Of a stretch of 14,942 nt of DNA, positions 1 to 6,702 are shown one piece after another. The stretch is taken from contig DCRR01000003.1 in NCBI GenBank assembly GCA_002325245.1, positions 70,788 through 85,729 on the forward strand. Reading direction: 5' to 3'. This stretch comes from Microbacteriaceae bacterium UBA1487. GTDB lineage: Bacteria; Actinomycetota; Actinomycetes; Actinomycetales; Microbacteriaceae. The first letter of the stretch is position 1; each line of letters begins with the position of its first letter. The notes below the pieces were generated by a model that was given only the letters and a program-made list of their open reading frames with translations, was not told the origin of the DNA and did no database searches. The translations under genes and the position numbers were made by a program.

Positions 1-506
1 TCGGCGTCGAGCTGACCGCGGTGGCGGGCGCGCATCCGGCCCTGCACCCGGGCCGCACGGCGGAGGTCCGCGTCGGCGAGACCGTCGTCGGCGTAGCCGG
101 CGAGCTTCTGCCGGCGATCGCCGACGAGTTGGATCTGCCGCGCGTCGTCGCGCTGCTCGAACTCGACCTGGATGCGCTGCTTGCGGCGGCGCCGGAGCAG
201 GTGACGGCGCAGCCGATCGGCACGCTGCCGGCGGCGACGCAGGACCTGTCGCTCGTGGTCGCGGCCGAGATCCCGGCCGGGGATGTTCTCGCCGCGGTGC
301 GCGAGGGCGCCGGCGAGCTGCTGGAGCACATCCAGCTGGTCGACGACTACCGCGGTCAGGGCCTGCCCGAGGGCACGAAGTCCCTGACCTTCGCCCTTCG
401 CTTCCGCGCTCCCGATCGAACGCTCACCGCCGCCGAGGCCACCGAGGCCAAGCTCGCCGGCGCCGCCCTAGCGACATCCCGCCACGCCGCCACCCTCCGC
501 GAGTAG
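1..506 (+). CDS. pheT: Phenylalanine--tRNA ligase beta subunit, C-terminal part (5' end outside window)
   Basis: The reading frame is open from base 3 to the TAG at 504-506, leaving 167 residues of a protein normally near 800. It begins in the conserved region where HPGRTAEV is followed by VVGVAGELLP, which resembles the HPGRSA/GELHP stretch of bacterial PheT. The last ~95 residues, from QPIGTLPAATQDLSLVV to the end, match the ferredoxin-fold anticodon-binding (FDX-ACB) domain that grips tRNA-Phe. PheT pairs with PheS in a heterotetramer that charges tRNA-Phe in the cytoplasm. The GTG at 21 is internal; the true start lies upstream of the window. pheST next to argC is a remembered actinobacterial arrangement. 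A large palindrome follows 6 bp after the stop and may end the transcript. Identity is secure from the FDX-ACB motif and context. Confidence 0.93.
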   Translation, partial: GVELTAVAGAHPALHPGRTAEVRVGETVVGVAGELLPAIADELDLPRVVALLELDLDALLAAAPEQVTAQPIGTLPAATQDLSLVVAAEIPAGDVLAAVREGAGELLEHIQLVDDYRGQGLPEGTKSLTFALRFRAPDRTLTAAEATEAKLAGAALATSRHAATLRE

Positions 507-512
507 CCCCGC

Positions 513-578
513 GGGGATGCATCCCTGCCCCTACCGCGTGCCGCGCGCGGCACTCGCTCGCGTCAGGGATGCATCCCC
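513..578. repeat. 66-bp concentric imperfect palindrome between pheT and argC
   Basis: The 14-bp arms at 513-526 and 565-578 are exact reverse complements, and each contains the 12-bp self-palindrome GGGATGCATCCC (514-525 and 566-577). Midway lies a perfect 16-bp palindrome at 538-553 (GTGCCGCGCGCGGCAC). Inner and outer symmetry axes coincide at 545.5, and about half of the bases between them also pair. As RNA this would fold into a long hairpin, so termination of pheST is the simplest reading, although no T-run follows. A protein-binding site or a dispersed palindromic repeat is possible. The ATGCAT cores recall part of a remembered Streptomyces ARG box, but the 38-bp gap between arms is not ARG-box spacing. 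Confidence 0.75.
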
Positions 579-593
579 CGCACCCAGAAGGGG

Positions 594-599
594 TAGGGT
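594..599 (+). promoter_or_regulatory. Possible upstream -10 element (TAGGGT) in front of a candidate leader ORF
   Basis: TAGGGT lies 6 nt before an ATG at 606, the same geometry as at tyrS. If real, it would start a leaderless RNA entering the arg operon about 150 nt upstream of the argC promoter. The -35 region is not recognisable, and in GC-rich DNA such a hexamer can occur by chance. Confidence 0.25.
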
Positions 600-753
600 C
601 GGGGGATGGATCACGTGCAGAGTGCGCTCGGGGGCTTGCCTCCCGCCGTCTGCGTCGCGCGCGCCGAATCTCGGCGACGCCGCGCCGCTGATCCCACCCC
701 TTCCGGTTCAGCCAGGCTCGACGTCGCCGCTCCGATTCCGTCCCGTCGAACCC

Positions 754-759
754 TAAGGT
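754..759 (+). promoter_or_regulatory. -10 element (TAAGGT) of the argCJBDF operon
   Basis: TAAGGT ends 7 nt before the argC ATG at 767, so transcription would start at or within a base or two of the start codon. No Shine-Dalgarno sequence lies in front of argC, which fits a leaderless mRNA. No convincing -35 box is visible about 17 nt upstream. No classical ARG box was recognised next to it. Confidence 0.6.
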
Positions 760-766
760 TGAAGTC

Positions 767-1813
767 ATGCCCTATTCCGTTGCCGTCGCTGGCGCGAGCG
801 GCTATGCGGGCGGGGAGCTGCTGCGGCTGCTCGCCGGTCACCCCGATTTCGAGATCCGGACCGTCACCGCTCACAGCAACGCCGGTCAGCCCCTCATCGC
901 GGCCCAGCCGCACCTGCGCTCCCTCGCACATCTGACGCTCGTCGAGACGACCCCCGAAACGCTCGCGGGTCACGACGTTGTCTTCCTCGCCCTCCCGCAC
1001 GGCGCCTCCGGCGCGATCACCGCGCAGCTGCCCGCCGACACGCTCGTGATCGACTGCGGGGCGGATCACCGCCTCGAGTCCGAGACCGACTGGGCAGCCT
1101 TCTACGGTGGCGACTTCTTCGGCGCTTGGGAGTACGGCGTGCCCGAGCTCCCGCGCCACGAGGGCCCGAGCCAGCGCGAGCGCCTCGCCGCCGCTCGCCG
1201 GATCGCCGCCCCCGGCTGCAACGCCAGCACCGTCGCACTCTCCCTGGCCCCCGGCATCGCGGCCGGAGTGATCGAGCCGACCGATCTGGTGAGCGTGCTC
1301 GCGGTCGGACCGTCCGGCGCCGGCAAGAGTCTGAAGACGAACCTGCTCGCGAGCGAGATCCTCGGCTCCGCGAACCCGTACGCGGTCGGTGGAACGCACC
1401 GCCACATCCCGGAGATCCAGCAGGCGCTGCGCTGGGCGGGGGCGTCGGAGGTGACGTTGTCGTTCACCCCGGTGCTGGTGCCGATGTCGCGCGGCATCCT
1501 CGCCACCTCCACGGCGCGGCTTTCCCCCGGCGTCGACGCCGCCTCGGTGCGCGCTGCCTGGGAGACGGCCTACGCGGGCGAGCCCTTCGTGCAGCTGCTG
1601 CCCGAGGGCGTCTTCCCGCGCACCGCCGACGTGCTCGGCGCCAACACGGCGCTGCTCGGCCTCGCCGTCGACGAGGCGGCTGCGCGGGTGGTCGTCGTCG
1701 CGGCGGTCGACAACCTCGTCAAGGGCACCGCCGGTGCCGCCATTCAGTCGGCCAACCTGGCGCTCGGACTCGACGAGCACCGCGCCCTGCCCGTGAACGG
1801 AGTGGCCCCGTGA
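767..1813 (+). CDS. argC: N-acetyl-gamma-glutamyl-phosphate reductase
   Basis: ArgC reduces N-acetylglutamyl phosphate to N-acetylglutamate semialdehyde with NADPH, the third step of arginine synthesis. The 348-residue product has the family's usual length. The N-terminal dinucleotide-binding motif GASGYAG is at residues 9-15. The catalytic cysteine is C151 in APGCNAST, and the conserved HRHIPE is at 211-216. The C-terminal DNLVKGTAGAA segment is typical of the family. The P-loop-like GPSGAGKS at 181-188 replaces the usual SGVSGAGR stretch and is not an ATP site. The ATG at 767 is chosen because a -10 element lies 7 nt upstream and homology begins at once. Its TGA overlaps the GTG of argJ (1810-1813), indicating translational coupling. 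It is the first gene of a five-gene operon. Confidence 0.97.
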   Translation: MPYSVAVAGASGYAGGELLRLLAGHPDFEIRTVTAHSNAGQPLIAAQPHLRSLAHLTLVETTPETLAGHDVVFLALPHGASGAITAQLPADTLVIDCGADHRLESETDWAAFYGGDFFGAWEYGVPELPRHEGPSQRERLAAARRIAAPGCNASTVALSLAPGIAAGVIEPTDLVSVLAVGPSGAGKSLKTNLLASEILGSANPYAVGGTHRHIPEIQQALRWAGASEVTLSFTPVLVPMSRGILATSTARLSPGVDAASVRAAWETAYAGEPFVQLLPEGVFPRTADVLGANTALLGLAVDEAAARVVVVAAVDNLVKGTAGAAIQSANLALGLDEHRALPVNGVAP

Positions 1814-2976
1814 CCGTCACCGCCCCCACCGGATTCCTGGCTGCCGGCATCGCCGTCGGCTTGAAGTCGAACGGCAACCCCGACCTCGCCCTCGTCGTCA
1901 ACCGCGGCCCGCTGAGCAGCGCCGCCGCCGTGTTCACCAGCAACCGCGCGCAGGCCAATCCGATCATCTGGTCGAAGCAGGTCATCGCCGATGGCGAGGT
2001 GAGCGCGATCGTGCTCAACTCAGGCGGCGCCAACTGCTTCACCGGCGCCGAAGGCTTCCAGACCACCCACGCCACCGCCGAGGCCGTCGCCGAGTCCCTG
2101 CAGCGCCTCGACGCCGACGTCTCGGCCGGCGACGTGCTCGTCTGCTCGACCGGCCTGATCGGCTTGCAGCTGGACCGCGAGAAGCTGCTGCCCGGCGTCG
2201 CGGCGGCGGCGGGCGCGCTCCGCGCCGACGGCGGCGCCGCCGCTGCCCGCGCGATCATGACCACGGACTCCCACCCCAAGACCGCGATCCGCGCCCGAAA
2301 CGGCTGGACGATCGGCGGCATGGCGAAGGGGGCGGGCATGCTCGCCCCGGGCCTCGCGACGATGCTCGTGGTCATCACGACCGACGTCGACCTGTCGAGC
2401 GCCGAGCTCGACACCGCCCTCCGCGCGGCCACCCGGGTCAGTTTCGACCGCCTCGACTCCGACGGCTGCATGTCGACCAACGACCAGGTGACACTGATGG
2501 CGAGCGGCGCCTCCGGCATCCGCCCCGACTTGGCGCTGTTCACCGAGATGCTCACCGAGCTCTGCCTCGACCTGGCGACGCAGCTTCAGGCGGATGCCGA
2601 GGGCGCCAGCCACGACATCACGATCGAGATCGTGAACGCCGCATCCGAGGACGATGCCGTCGAGGTGGGCCGCTCGATCGCCCGCAACAACCTGTTCAAG
2701 GCGGCCGTGTTCGGCAACGATCCGAACTGGGGCCGCGTGCTGGCGGCGATCGGCACCACGAGCGCCGAGTTCGACCCCTACGCGGTCGATGTCAGCATGA
2801 ACGGCGTCCGCGTCTGCTCGAACGGCGGCCCGGACCGTCCGCGCGAGGAGGTCGACCTGAGCCCGCGCGCGACGCACGTGCTCGTCGACCTGAAGGCGGG
2901 CGAGCAGACCGCGACGATCTTCACCAACGACCTGACCCACGACTACGTGCACGAGAACAGCGCCTACAGCTCATGA
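1810..2976 (+). CDS. argJ: Bifunctional glutamate N-acetyltransferase / ornithine acetyltransferase
   Basis: ArgJ moves the acetyl group from N-acetylornithine to glutamate, closing the acetyl cycle; many bacterial forms also make acetylglutamate from acetyl-CoA. The 388-residue protein shows the N-terminal TGFLAAGIAVGLK, LNSGGANCFTG at 69-79, STGLIG at 113-118 and TTD at 151-153. The autocleavage site follows in GMLAPGLATML: the predicted nucleophile is T184 after A183, splitting the chain into alpha and beta subunits. The C-terminal DLTHDYVHENSAYSS is the usual family ending. The GTG start at 1810 overlaps the argC stop and begins exactly where homology begins; the upstream open frame is argC read out of phase. 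The stop overlaps the argB ATG (2973-2976). No argA is present here, as expected for a cyclic pathway. Confidence 0.97.
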   Translation: MTVTAPTGFLAAGIAVGLKSNGNPDLALVVNRGPLSSAAAVFTSNRAQANPIIWSKQVIADGEVSAIVLNSGGANCFTGAEGFQTTHATAEAVAESLQRLDADVSAGDVLVCSTGLIGLQLDREKLLPGVAAAAGALRADGGAAAARAIMTTDSHPKTAIRARNGWTIGGMAKGAGMLAPGLATMLVVITTDVDLSSAELDTALRAATRVSFDRLDSDGCMSTNDQVTLMASGASGIRPDLALFTEMLTELCLDLATQLQADAEGASHDITIEIVNAASEDDAVEVGRSIARNNLFKAAVFGNDPNWGRVLAAIGTTSAEFDPYAVDVSMNGVRVCSNGGPDRPREEVDLSPRATHVLVDLKAGEQTATIFTNDLTHDYVHENSAYSS

Positions 2977-3884
2977 CCGAGAACGAACTGGAATCCCTCG
3001 ACCCGCGCGCCGCCCAGGCGGAGCTGAAGGCGGCGACGCTGATCGAGTCGCTGCCCTGGCTGAAGCGCTTCTCGGGCGAGATCGTCGTGATCAAGTTCGG
3101 CGGCAACGCCATGGTCGACGACGAGCTGAAGCGCGCCTTCGCCCAGGACATGGTCTACCTGCGCTACCTCGGCCTGAAGCCGGTGGTGGTGCACGGCGGC
3201 GGCCCGCAGATCTCGTCGATGCTCGACCGGCTCGGCATCCCCAGCGAGTTCGTCGGTGGCTACCGGGTGACGACGCCGGAGGCGATGGAGATCGTGCGCA
3301 TGGTGCTCACCGGTCAGGTGAGCCGCGAGATCGTCACGCTGATCAACGAGCACGGCCCGCTCGCCTCGGCGATCTCGGGCGAGGATGCGGGACTGTTCAA
3401 GGGCCGTCGCCGCGGCGCCGTCGTGAACGGCGAGACGGTCGACATCGGGCAGGTCGGCGACGTGGTCGAGGTCGACCCGGCGGCGGTGCTGGCCGAGATC
3501 GCGGCGGGGCGCATCCCCGTCGTCTCGTCGATCGCCCCCGATGTGGATGCCGCCGGTCAGTCGCTGAACGTGAACGCCGACTCGGCCGCCGCCTCGCTCG
3601 CGGTCGCGCTGGGGGCCGCGAAGCTCGTGGTGCTGACGGATGTCGCGGGCCTCTACCGCAACTGGCCGGATCGCGATTCGCTCGTCTCGATGATCGACGC
3701 GACCGAGTTGACGGCCCTGCTGCCGAGTCTGGAGAGCGGAATGATCCCGAAGATGTCGGCATGCCTGGAGGCGGTGAACGGCGGGGTCGCCAAGGCGGCG
3801 ATCATCGACGGCCGTCGTCCGCATTCGATCCTGCTGGAGATCTTCACCGACGCCGGCATCGGCACGGAGGTGGTGCCCGCATGA
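2973..3884 (+). CDS. argB: Acetylglutamate kinase
   Basis: ArgB phosphorylates N-acetylglutamate with ATP and is usually the feedback-controlled step. The 303-residue product belongs to the amino acid kinase fold. KFGGNAM is at 41-47 and the glycine-rich VVHGGGPQI at 72-80; NVNADSAA, VLTDVAGLY and GMIPKM follow. The end carries IDGRRPHSILLEIFTDAGIGT. An N-terminal extension with the segment TLIESLPWLKRF precedes the kinase core. In characterised enzymes such an N-helix goes with hexamer formation and arginine inhibition, so feedback inhibition by arginine is inferred. The ATG overlaps the argJ stop and the TGA overlaps the argD ATG (3881-3884), consistent with one coupled polycistron. Confidence 0.97.
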   Translation: MTENELESLDPRAAQAELKAATLIESLPWLKRFSGEIVVIKFGGNAMVDDELKRAFAQDMVYLRYLGLKPVVVHGGGPQISSMLDRLGIPSEFVGGYRVTTPEAMEIVRMVLTGQVSREIVTLINEHGPLASAISGEDAGLFKGRRRGAVVNGETVDIGQVGDVVEVDPAAVLAEIAAGRIPVVSSIAPDVDAAGQSLNVNADSAAASLAVALGAAKLVVLTDVAGLYRNWPDRDSLVSMIDATELTALLPSLESGMIPKMSACLEAVNGGVAKAAIIDGRRPHSILLEIFTDAGIGTEVVPA

Positions 3885-5083
3885 GCGCGCGGACCCCGGA
3901 GATCGTGGCGCGGTTCACCGACGTCATGATGCGCACCAACCCGCGCCCGTTCGCGATCCTCGACCGCGGCGAGGGTGCCCGCGTGTGGGATGTCGACGGC
4001 AACGAGTACCTGGACTTCCTGGCCGGCATCGCGGTGAACGCGCTCGGGCACGCGCATCCGGCTGTCGTCGAGACGATCCACGCGCAGGCCTCACGTCTGG
4101 TGCACATCTCAAACTACTTCGCGAGCGAGCCGCAGCTGGCGCTCGCCGAACGGCTGGTGCGGCTGAGCGGAGGCTCCCGCGTCTACTTCGCGAACTCGGG
4201 GGCGGAAGCCATCGAGTCGGCGATCAAGCTGGCCCGGCTGACCGGGCGCACCCGCATCGTCGCGCTGGAGGCCTCGTTCCACGGGCGCACGATGGGCTCG
4301 CTCTCCTTGACCGGCAAGCCGGCGCTGCGGGCCCCGTTCGAACCGCTCGTGCCGGGGGCGGCGCACATCGCCCCGACGATGGAGGCGCTGGAGGCGGAAT
4401 TCGCCGAGCACGGCAGTGAGCTGTCGGCGATCGTGATCGAGCCGATCCAGGGCGAGGCGGGGGTCGTCGAGCTGCCGGAGGGCTTCCTGCGGCGCGCCCG
4501 CGAGCTGACCACCCAGCACGGCGCCCTGCTGATCCTGGACGAGATCCAGACCGGCGCGGGTCGCACGGGGGAGTGGTTCGCGTTCCAGCGCGAGGGCATC
4601 GTCCCGGATGCGATCACCCTGGCGAAGGGCATCGGCGGCGGAGTGCCGATCGGCGCCCTGGTCACGTTCGGCTCCGCCAGCGACCTGTTCCAGCCCGGTC
4701 AGCACCTGTCCACTTTCGGCGGCAACCCGCTCGCCACGGCCACGGCGGATGCCGTGCTGGCCGAGATCGAGCGCGCCGGCCTGGTCGAGAACGCGGCCCG
4801 CCGCGGTCTCGAGCTGCGTGCGGCGGTCGAGGGTCTCGCCTCGCCGCTGGTGCGCGAGGTGACCGGCGCCGGTCTGCTGATCGGCATCGTGCTCACCCAG
4901 CCGGTCGCCGCGGCGCTGGTCGCGGCCGCGCAGCAGCGCGGGCTGATCATCAACGCGACCACCGATTCACGCATCCGTCTCGCTCCGCCGCTCACGATCG
5001 GCGACGCCGAGATCGCCGAATTCGCCAAGAAGTTCGCCGCCGCCCTGTCCGACGTCCAGACCCCCGCAGGAGACACCCCATGA
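3881..5083 (+). CDS. argD: Acetylornithine aminotransferase
   Basis: ArgD is a PLP-dependent class III aminotransferase that converts N-acetylglutamate semialdehyde and glutamate to N-acetylornithine and 2-oxoglutarate. The 400-residue protein has the usual length. YLDFLAGIAVNALGHAHP (43-60) is the typical N-terminal segment. SGAEA (106-110) and SFHGRT (132-137) form part of the cofactor pocket. D220 in LDEIQTGAGRTG binds the PLP ring nitrogen, and K249 in TLAKGIGGG should carry the PLP Schiff base. STFGGNPLA follows further on. The start is fixed by the ATGA overlap with argB; the upstream open frame is argB read out of phase. Its stop overlaps the argF ATG (5080-5083). Activity on succinyl-diaminopimelate is possible, but the operon points to arginine. 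Confidence 0.96.
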   Translation: MSARTPEIVARFTDVMMRTNPRPFAILDRGEGARVWDVDGNEYLDFLAGIAVNALGHAHPAVVETIHAQASRLVHISNYFASEPQLALAERLVRLSGGSRVYFANSGAEAIESAIKLARLTGRTRIVALEASFHGRTMGSLSLTGKPALRAPFEPLVPGAAHIAPTMEALEAEFAEHGSELSAIVIEPIQGEAGVVELPEGFLRRARELTTQHGALLILDEIQTGAGRTGEWFAFQREGIVPDAITLAKGIGGGVPIGALVTFGSASDLFQPGQHLSTFGGNPLATATADAVLAEIERAGLVENAARRGLELRAAVEGLASPLVREVTGAGLLIGIVLTQPVAAALVAAAQQRGLIINATTDSRIRLAPPLTIGDAEIAEFAKKFAAALSDVQTPAGDTP

Positions 5084-6003
5084 CCCGCCATTTCCTTCGC
5101 GATGACGACCTGACCGCCGCCGAGCAGTCCGAGATCCTCGACCTCGCCGCCGAGATGAAGGCGGATCGCTGGGGCCGTCGCCCGCTCGAGGGCCCGCAGA
5201 CGGTGGCGGTCATCTTCGACAAGTCGTCGACGCGCACACGGGTGAGCTTCGCGGTCGGCATCGCCGACCTCGGTGGCAGCCCGCTGATCATCTCGACGGC
5301 GTCGAGCCAGCTCGGCGGCAAGGAGACCCCCTCGGACACCGCGCGCGTGCTCGAGCGCATGGTGAGCGCGATCGTCTGGCGCACGTACGCTCAGGCGGGG
5401 CTGGAGGAGATGGCGGCGGGCACCCGGGTGCCGGTCGTGAACGCGCTCAGCGATGATTTCCACCCCTGCCAGCTGCTCGCCGACCTGCTCACGATCCGCG
5501 AGCACAAGGGCGAGCTGGCGGGCCTGACGGTGACGTTCCTGGGCGACGGCGCGAGCAACATGGCGCACAGCTACCTGCTGGCCGGCGCGACCGCGGGCAT
5601 GCACGTCCGCGTGGCGGCCCCCGCCGAGTTCGCCCCCGCCGACTCGGTGGTGGCGGATGCCGACCGCCGCGCCGCGGAGACCGGCGGCTCGGTCACGATC
5701 TACACCGATGCGCTCGAGGCGGTCGCCGGTTCCGACGTCGTGGTGACCGACACCTGGGTGTCGATGGGCAAGGAGGAGGAGAAGGCGCACCGCGTGGCGA
5801 CCTTCGGCGGCTACCAGGTGACGCGCGAGCTGATGACGCTCGCGAAGCCGGACGCGATCTTCCTGCACTGCCTGCCGGCCGACCGCGGGTACGAGGTCGA
5901 GGCCGAGGTCATCGACGGCGTGCAGAGCGTCATCTGGGATGAGGCGGAGAACCGTCTGCACGCCCAGAAGGCGCTGCTCGCCTGGCTGCTCGAGCGCGCC
6001 TGA
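5080..6003 (+). CDS. argF: Ornithine carbamoyltransferase (anabolic)
   Basis: ArgF joins carbamoyl phosphate and ornithine to give citrulline. The 307-residue product is typical of anabolic enzymes. The carbamoyl-phosphate loop SSTRTR is at 49-54, HPCQ at 128-131, and FLGDGASNMAHS spans 153-164. The ornithine-side DTWVSMG is at 224-230 and the catalytic HCLP loop at 263-266. The ATG at 5080 overlaps the argD stop; the AGGAG at 5067-5072 provides a ribosome site. It is the last gene of the operon. In many actinobacteria argR and argG follow directly; here the next gene is convergent and a hairpin holding the argF stop codon lies at the junction. The N-terminus is short compared with E. coli ArgF, as is usual in actinobacteria. 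Confidence 0.97.
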   Translation: MTRHFLRDDDLTAAEQSEILDLAAEMKADRWGRRPLEGPQTVAVIFDKSSTRTRVSFAVGIADLGGSPLIISTASSQLGGKETPSDTARVLERMVSAIVWRTYAQAGLEEMAAGTRVPVVNALSDDFHPCQLLADLLTIREHKGELAGLTVTFLGDGASNMAHSYLLAGATAGMHVRVAAPAEFAPADSVVADADRRAAETGGSVTIYTDALEAVAGSDVVVTDTWVSMGKEEEKAHRVATFGGYQVTRELMTLAKPDAIFLHCLPADRGYEVEAEVIDGVQSVIWDEAENRLHAQKALLAWLLERA

Positions 6004-6020
6004 GCGCGCGGGTCAGGCGC
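5996..6020. terminator. Bidirectional terminator-like hairpin at the argF / membrane-protein junction
   Basis: GCGCCTGA (5996-6003) and TCAGGCGC (6013-6020) are exact 8-bp inverted repeats around a 9-nt loop. The left arm ends with the TGA of argF; the right arm begins with the complement of the TGA of the convergent gene. The hairpin works symmetrically for both transcripts and uses both stop codons as stem. No T-run is present on either side, which is common in high-GC genomes. Confidence 0.6.
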
Positions 6021-6579
6021 CGGAGGCGATCATCGCACCCACGAAAGTGGCCCAGAAGATGATCGCGGCGATGATCCCCGCCGTCAGCGGCACCCAGAAG
6101 GCGATCTTGCAGCGCACCAGCAGGATGATCGAGACGGTGGCCGCGGCGGCGTAGAGCACCAGGTGACTGATGATGATGACGGCCTGGTCGCCCGCGATCA
6201 GGTTCGGGTCGGCGAAGCCGCCGGAGTCTGCGATGGTCAGCGGAAGAACTGCGGCCATCAGGAGTCCGAGGAGCATGCCGAACAGGCCCAGGACGAGCAG
6301 GATCACGGTCAGCACGACGTCCCAGACGCGGCGCCCGGTGCTCGCGGGCGGCGGCGCGCCGTAGGTCGCCGTCGCGTACGGGTTCGCGGCGTACGGGTTC
6401 GCCGCCGGCGGAGTCGCGGCGTACGGCGAGGCGGGGGAAGCGGCCGCGGGGGCGGCTGCCGGAGTCGCCGCGGGGCTTGCCGCGGGGGTGGGAGCCGCGG
6501 CCGGTTCGGCGATCGGCGGCGGCACGGATCCGGTCGACGGTGCGGGCGGGATCGGCGGCACGGCGGCGTCGTCACTCAT
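6013..6579 (-). CDS. Pro/Ala-rich three-helix membrane protein, unknown function (possibly DUF6264-like)
   Basis: The 188-residue product has a disordered N-terminal half (residues 1-82) dominated by Pro and Ala, ending in NPYAANPYA repeats. Three hydrophobic helices follow at about 88-116, 132-155 and 159-185. A conserved-looking loop, ADSGGFADP, joins helices 1 and 2. A cytoplasmic proline-rich tail before a compact membrane domain is common in Microbacteriaceae proteins of unknown role; the resemblance to DUF6264 is from memory and unchecked. The ATG at 6577-6579 is chosen because a TAACGT -10 element lies 6 nt upstream. The gene is convergent with argF and divergent from the argH transcript, so it splits the arginine cluster. 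Nothing in it suggests an arginine-related job. Confidence 0.8.
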   Translation of the reverse strand: MSDDAAVPPIPPAPSTGSVPPPIAEPAAAPTPAASPAATPAAAPAAASPASPYAATPPAANPYAANPYATATYGAPPPASTGRRVWDVVLTVILLVLGLFGMLLGLLMAAVLPLTIADSGGFADPNLIAGDQAVIIISHLVLYAAAATVSIILLVRCKIAFWVPLTAGIIAAIIFWATFVGAMIASGA

Positions 6580-6585
6580 GGCACC

Positions 6586-6591
6586 ACGTTA
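6586..6591 (-). promoter_or_regulatory. -10 element (TAACGT) of the Pro/Ala-rich membrane protein
   Basis: Read on the minus strand, TAACGT is followed by 6 nt (GGTGCC) and then the ATG, giving a leaderless layout. Its -35 zone would lie back to back with the argH-side promoter within the 51-bp divergent gap (6580-6630), so the two promoters may interfere. Confidence 0.5.
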
Positions 6592-6616
6592 CTGCGGCCT
6601 CGGTCGTCGCGCGCCC

Positions 6617-6622
6617 TAGACT
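6617..6622 (+). promoter_or_regulatory. -10 element (TAGACT) for the upstream ORF and argH
   Basis: TAGACT ends 8 nt before the ATG at 6631, and the flanking CCCTAGACTGAACGACG resembles the argC promoter (CCCTAAGGTTGAAGTC). Transcription would begin at or a few bases before 6631, so the small ORF would be the first thing translated and argH the second. No clear -35 box is seen. Confidence 0.5.
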
Positions 6623-6630
6623 GAACGACG

Positions 6631-6702
6631 ATGTCCGAGGAGAAGCACGCCATGACTGTTCCCGAGCTCGTTGCCTCGACCGTGGGACGGTTCCGCTCGT
6701 GA
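6631..6702 (+). CDS. Short upstream ORF overlapping the argH start (23 codons)
   Basis: An ATG at 6631 opens a 23-residue frame that stops at TGA 6700-6702, overlapping the GTG of argH by four bases, the same GTGA junction as argC-argJ. An internal in-frame ATG at 6652 gives a 16-residue version and has a good Shine-Dalgarno (GAGGAGA, 6637-6643) 8 nt upstream. argH itself has only a weak GGGACGG in front, so coupling from this ORF would explain its translation. The peptide (start MSEEKHAM, end VGRFRS) resembles no known protein and is not arginine-rich, so classical attenuation by arginine is unlikely. It could be a chance frame. Only reporter or ribosome-profiling data would settle it. Confidence 0.45.
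   Translation: MSEEKHAMTVPELVASTVGRFRS

Noticed and set aside
1307..1330. P-loop-like GPSGAGKS in the argC product
   Set aside because: It coincides with the conserved SGVSGAGR-type segment of ArgC; the rest of the protein is a standard NADP-dependent reductase and has no other ATPase motif.
611..1780. Long minus-strand open frame opposite argC
   Set aside because: Composition is Arg/Gly/Asp-rich shadow sequence of a high-GC gene; no domain, no start context, and the plus strand encodes an unambiguous ArgC.
2020..2952. Long minus-strand open frame opposite argJ
   Set aside because: Antisense shadow of a certain gene, a common artefact at this GC content.
4699..5961. 420-codon minus-strand frame opposite argD/argF
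   Set aside because: Rich in His, Arg and Asp without recognisable motifs; a mirror of two well-conserved enzymes.
6477..6698. Upstream extension of argH
   Set aside because: The frame is open but overlaps the divergent gene, has no supported start, and homology begins at ALWGGRF shortly after the GTG at 6699.
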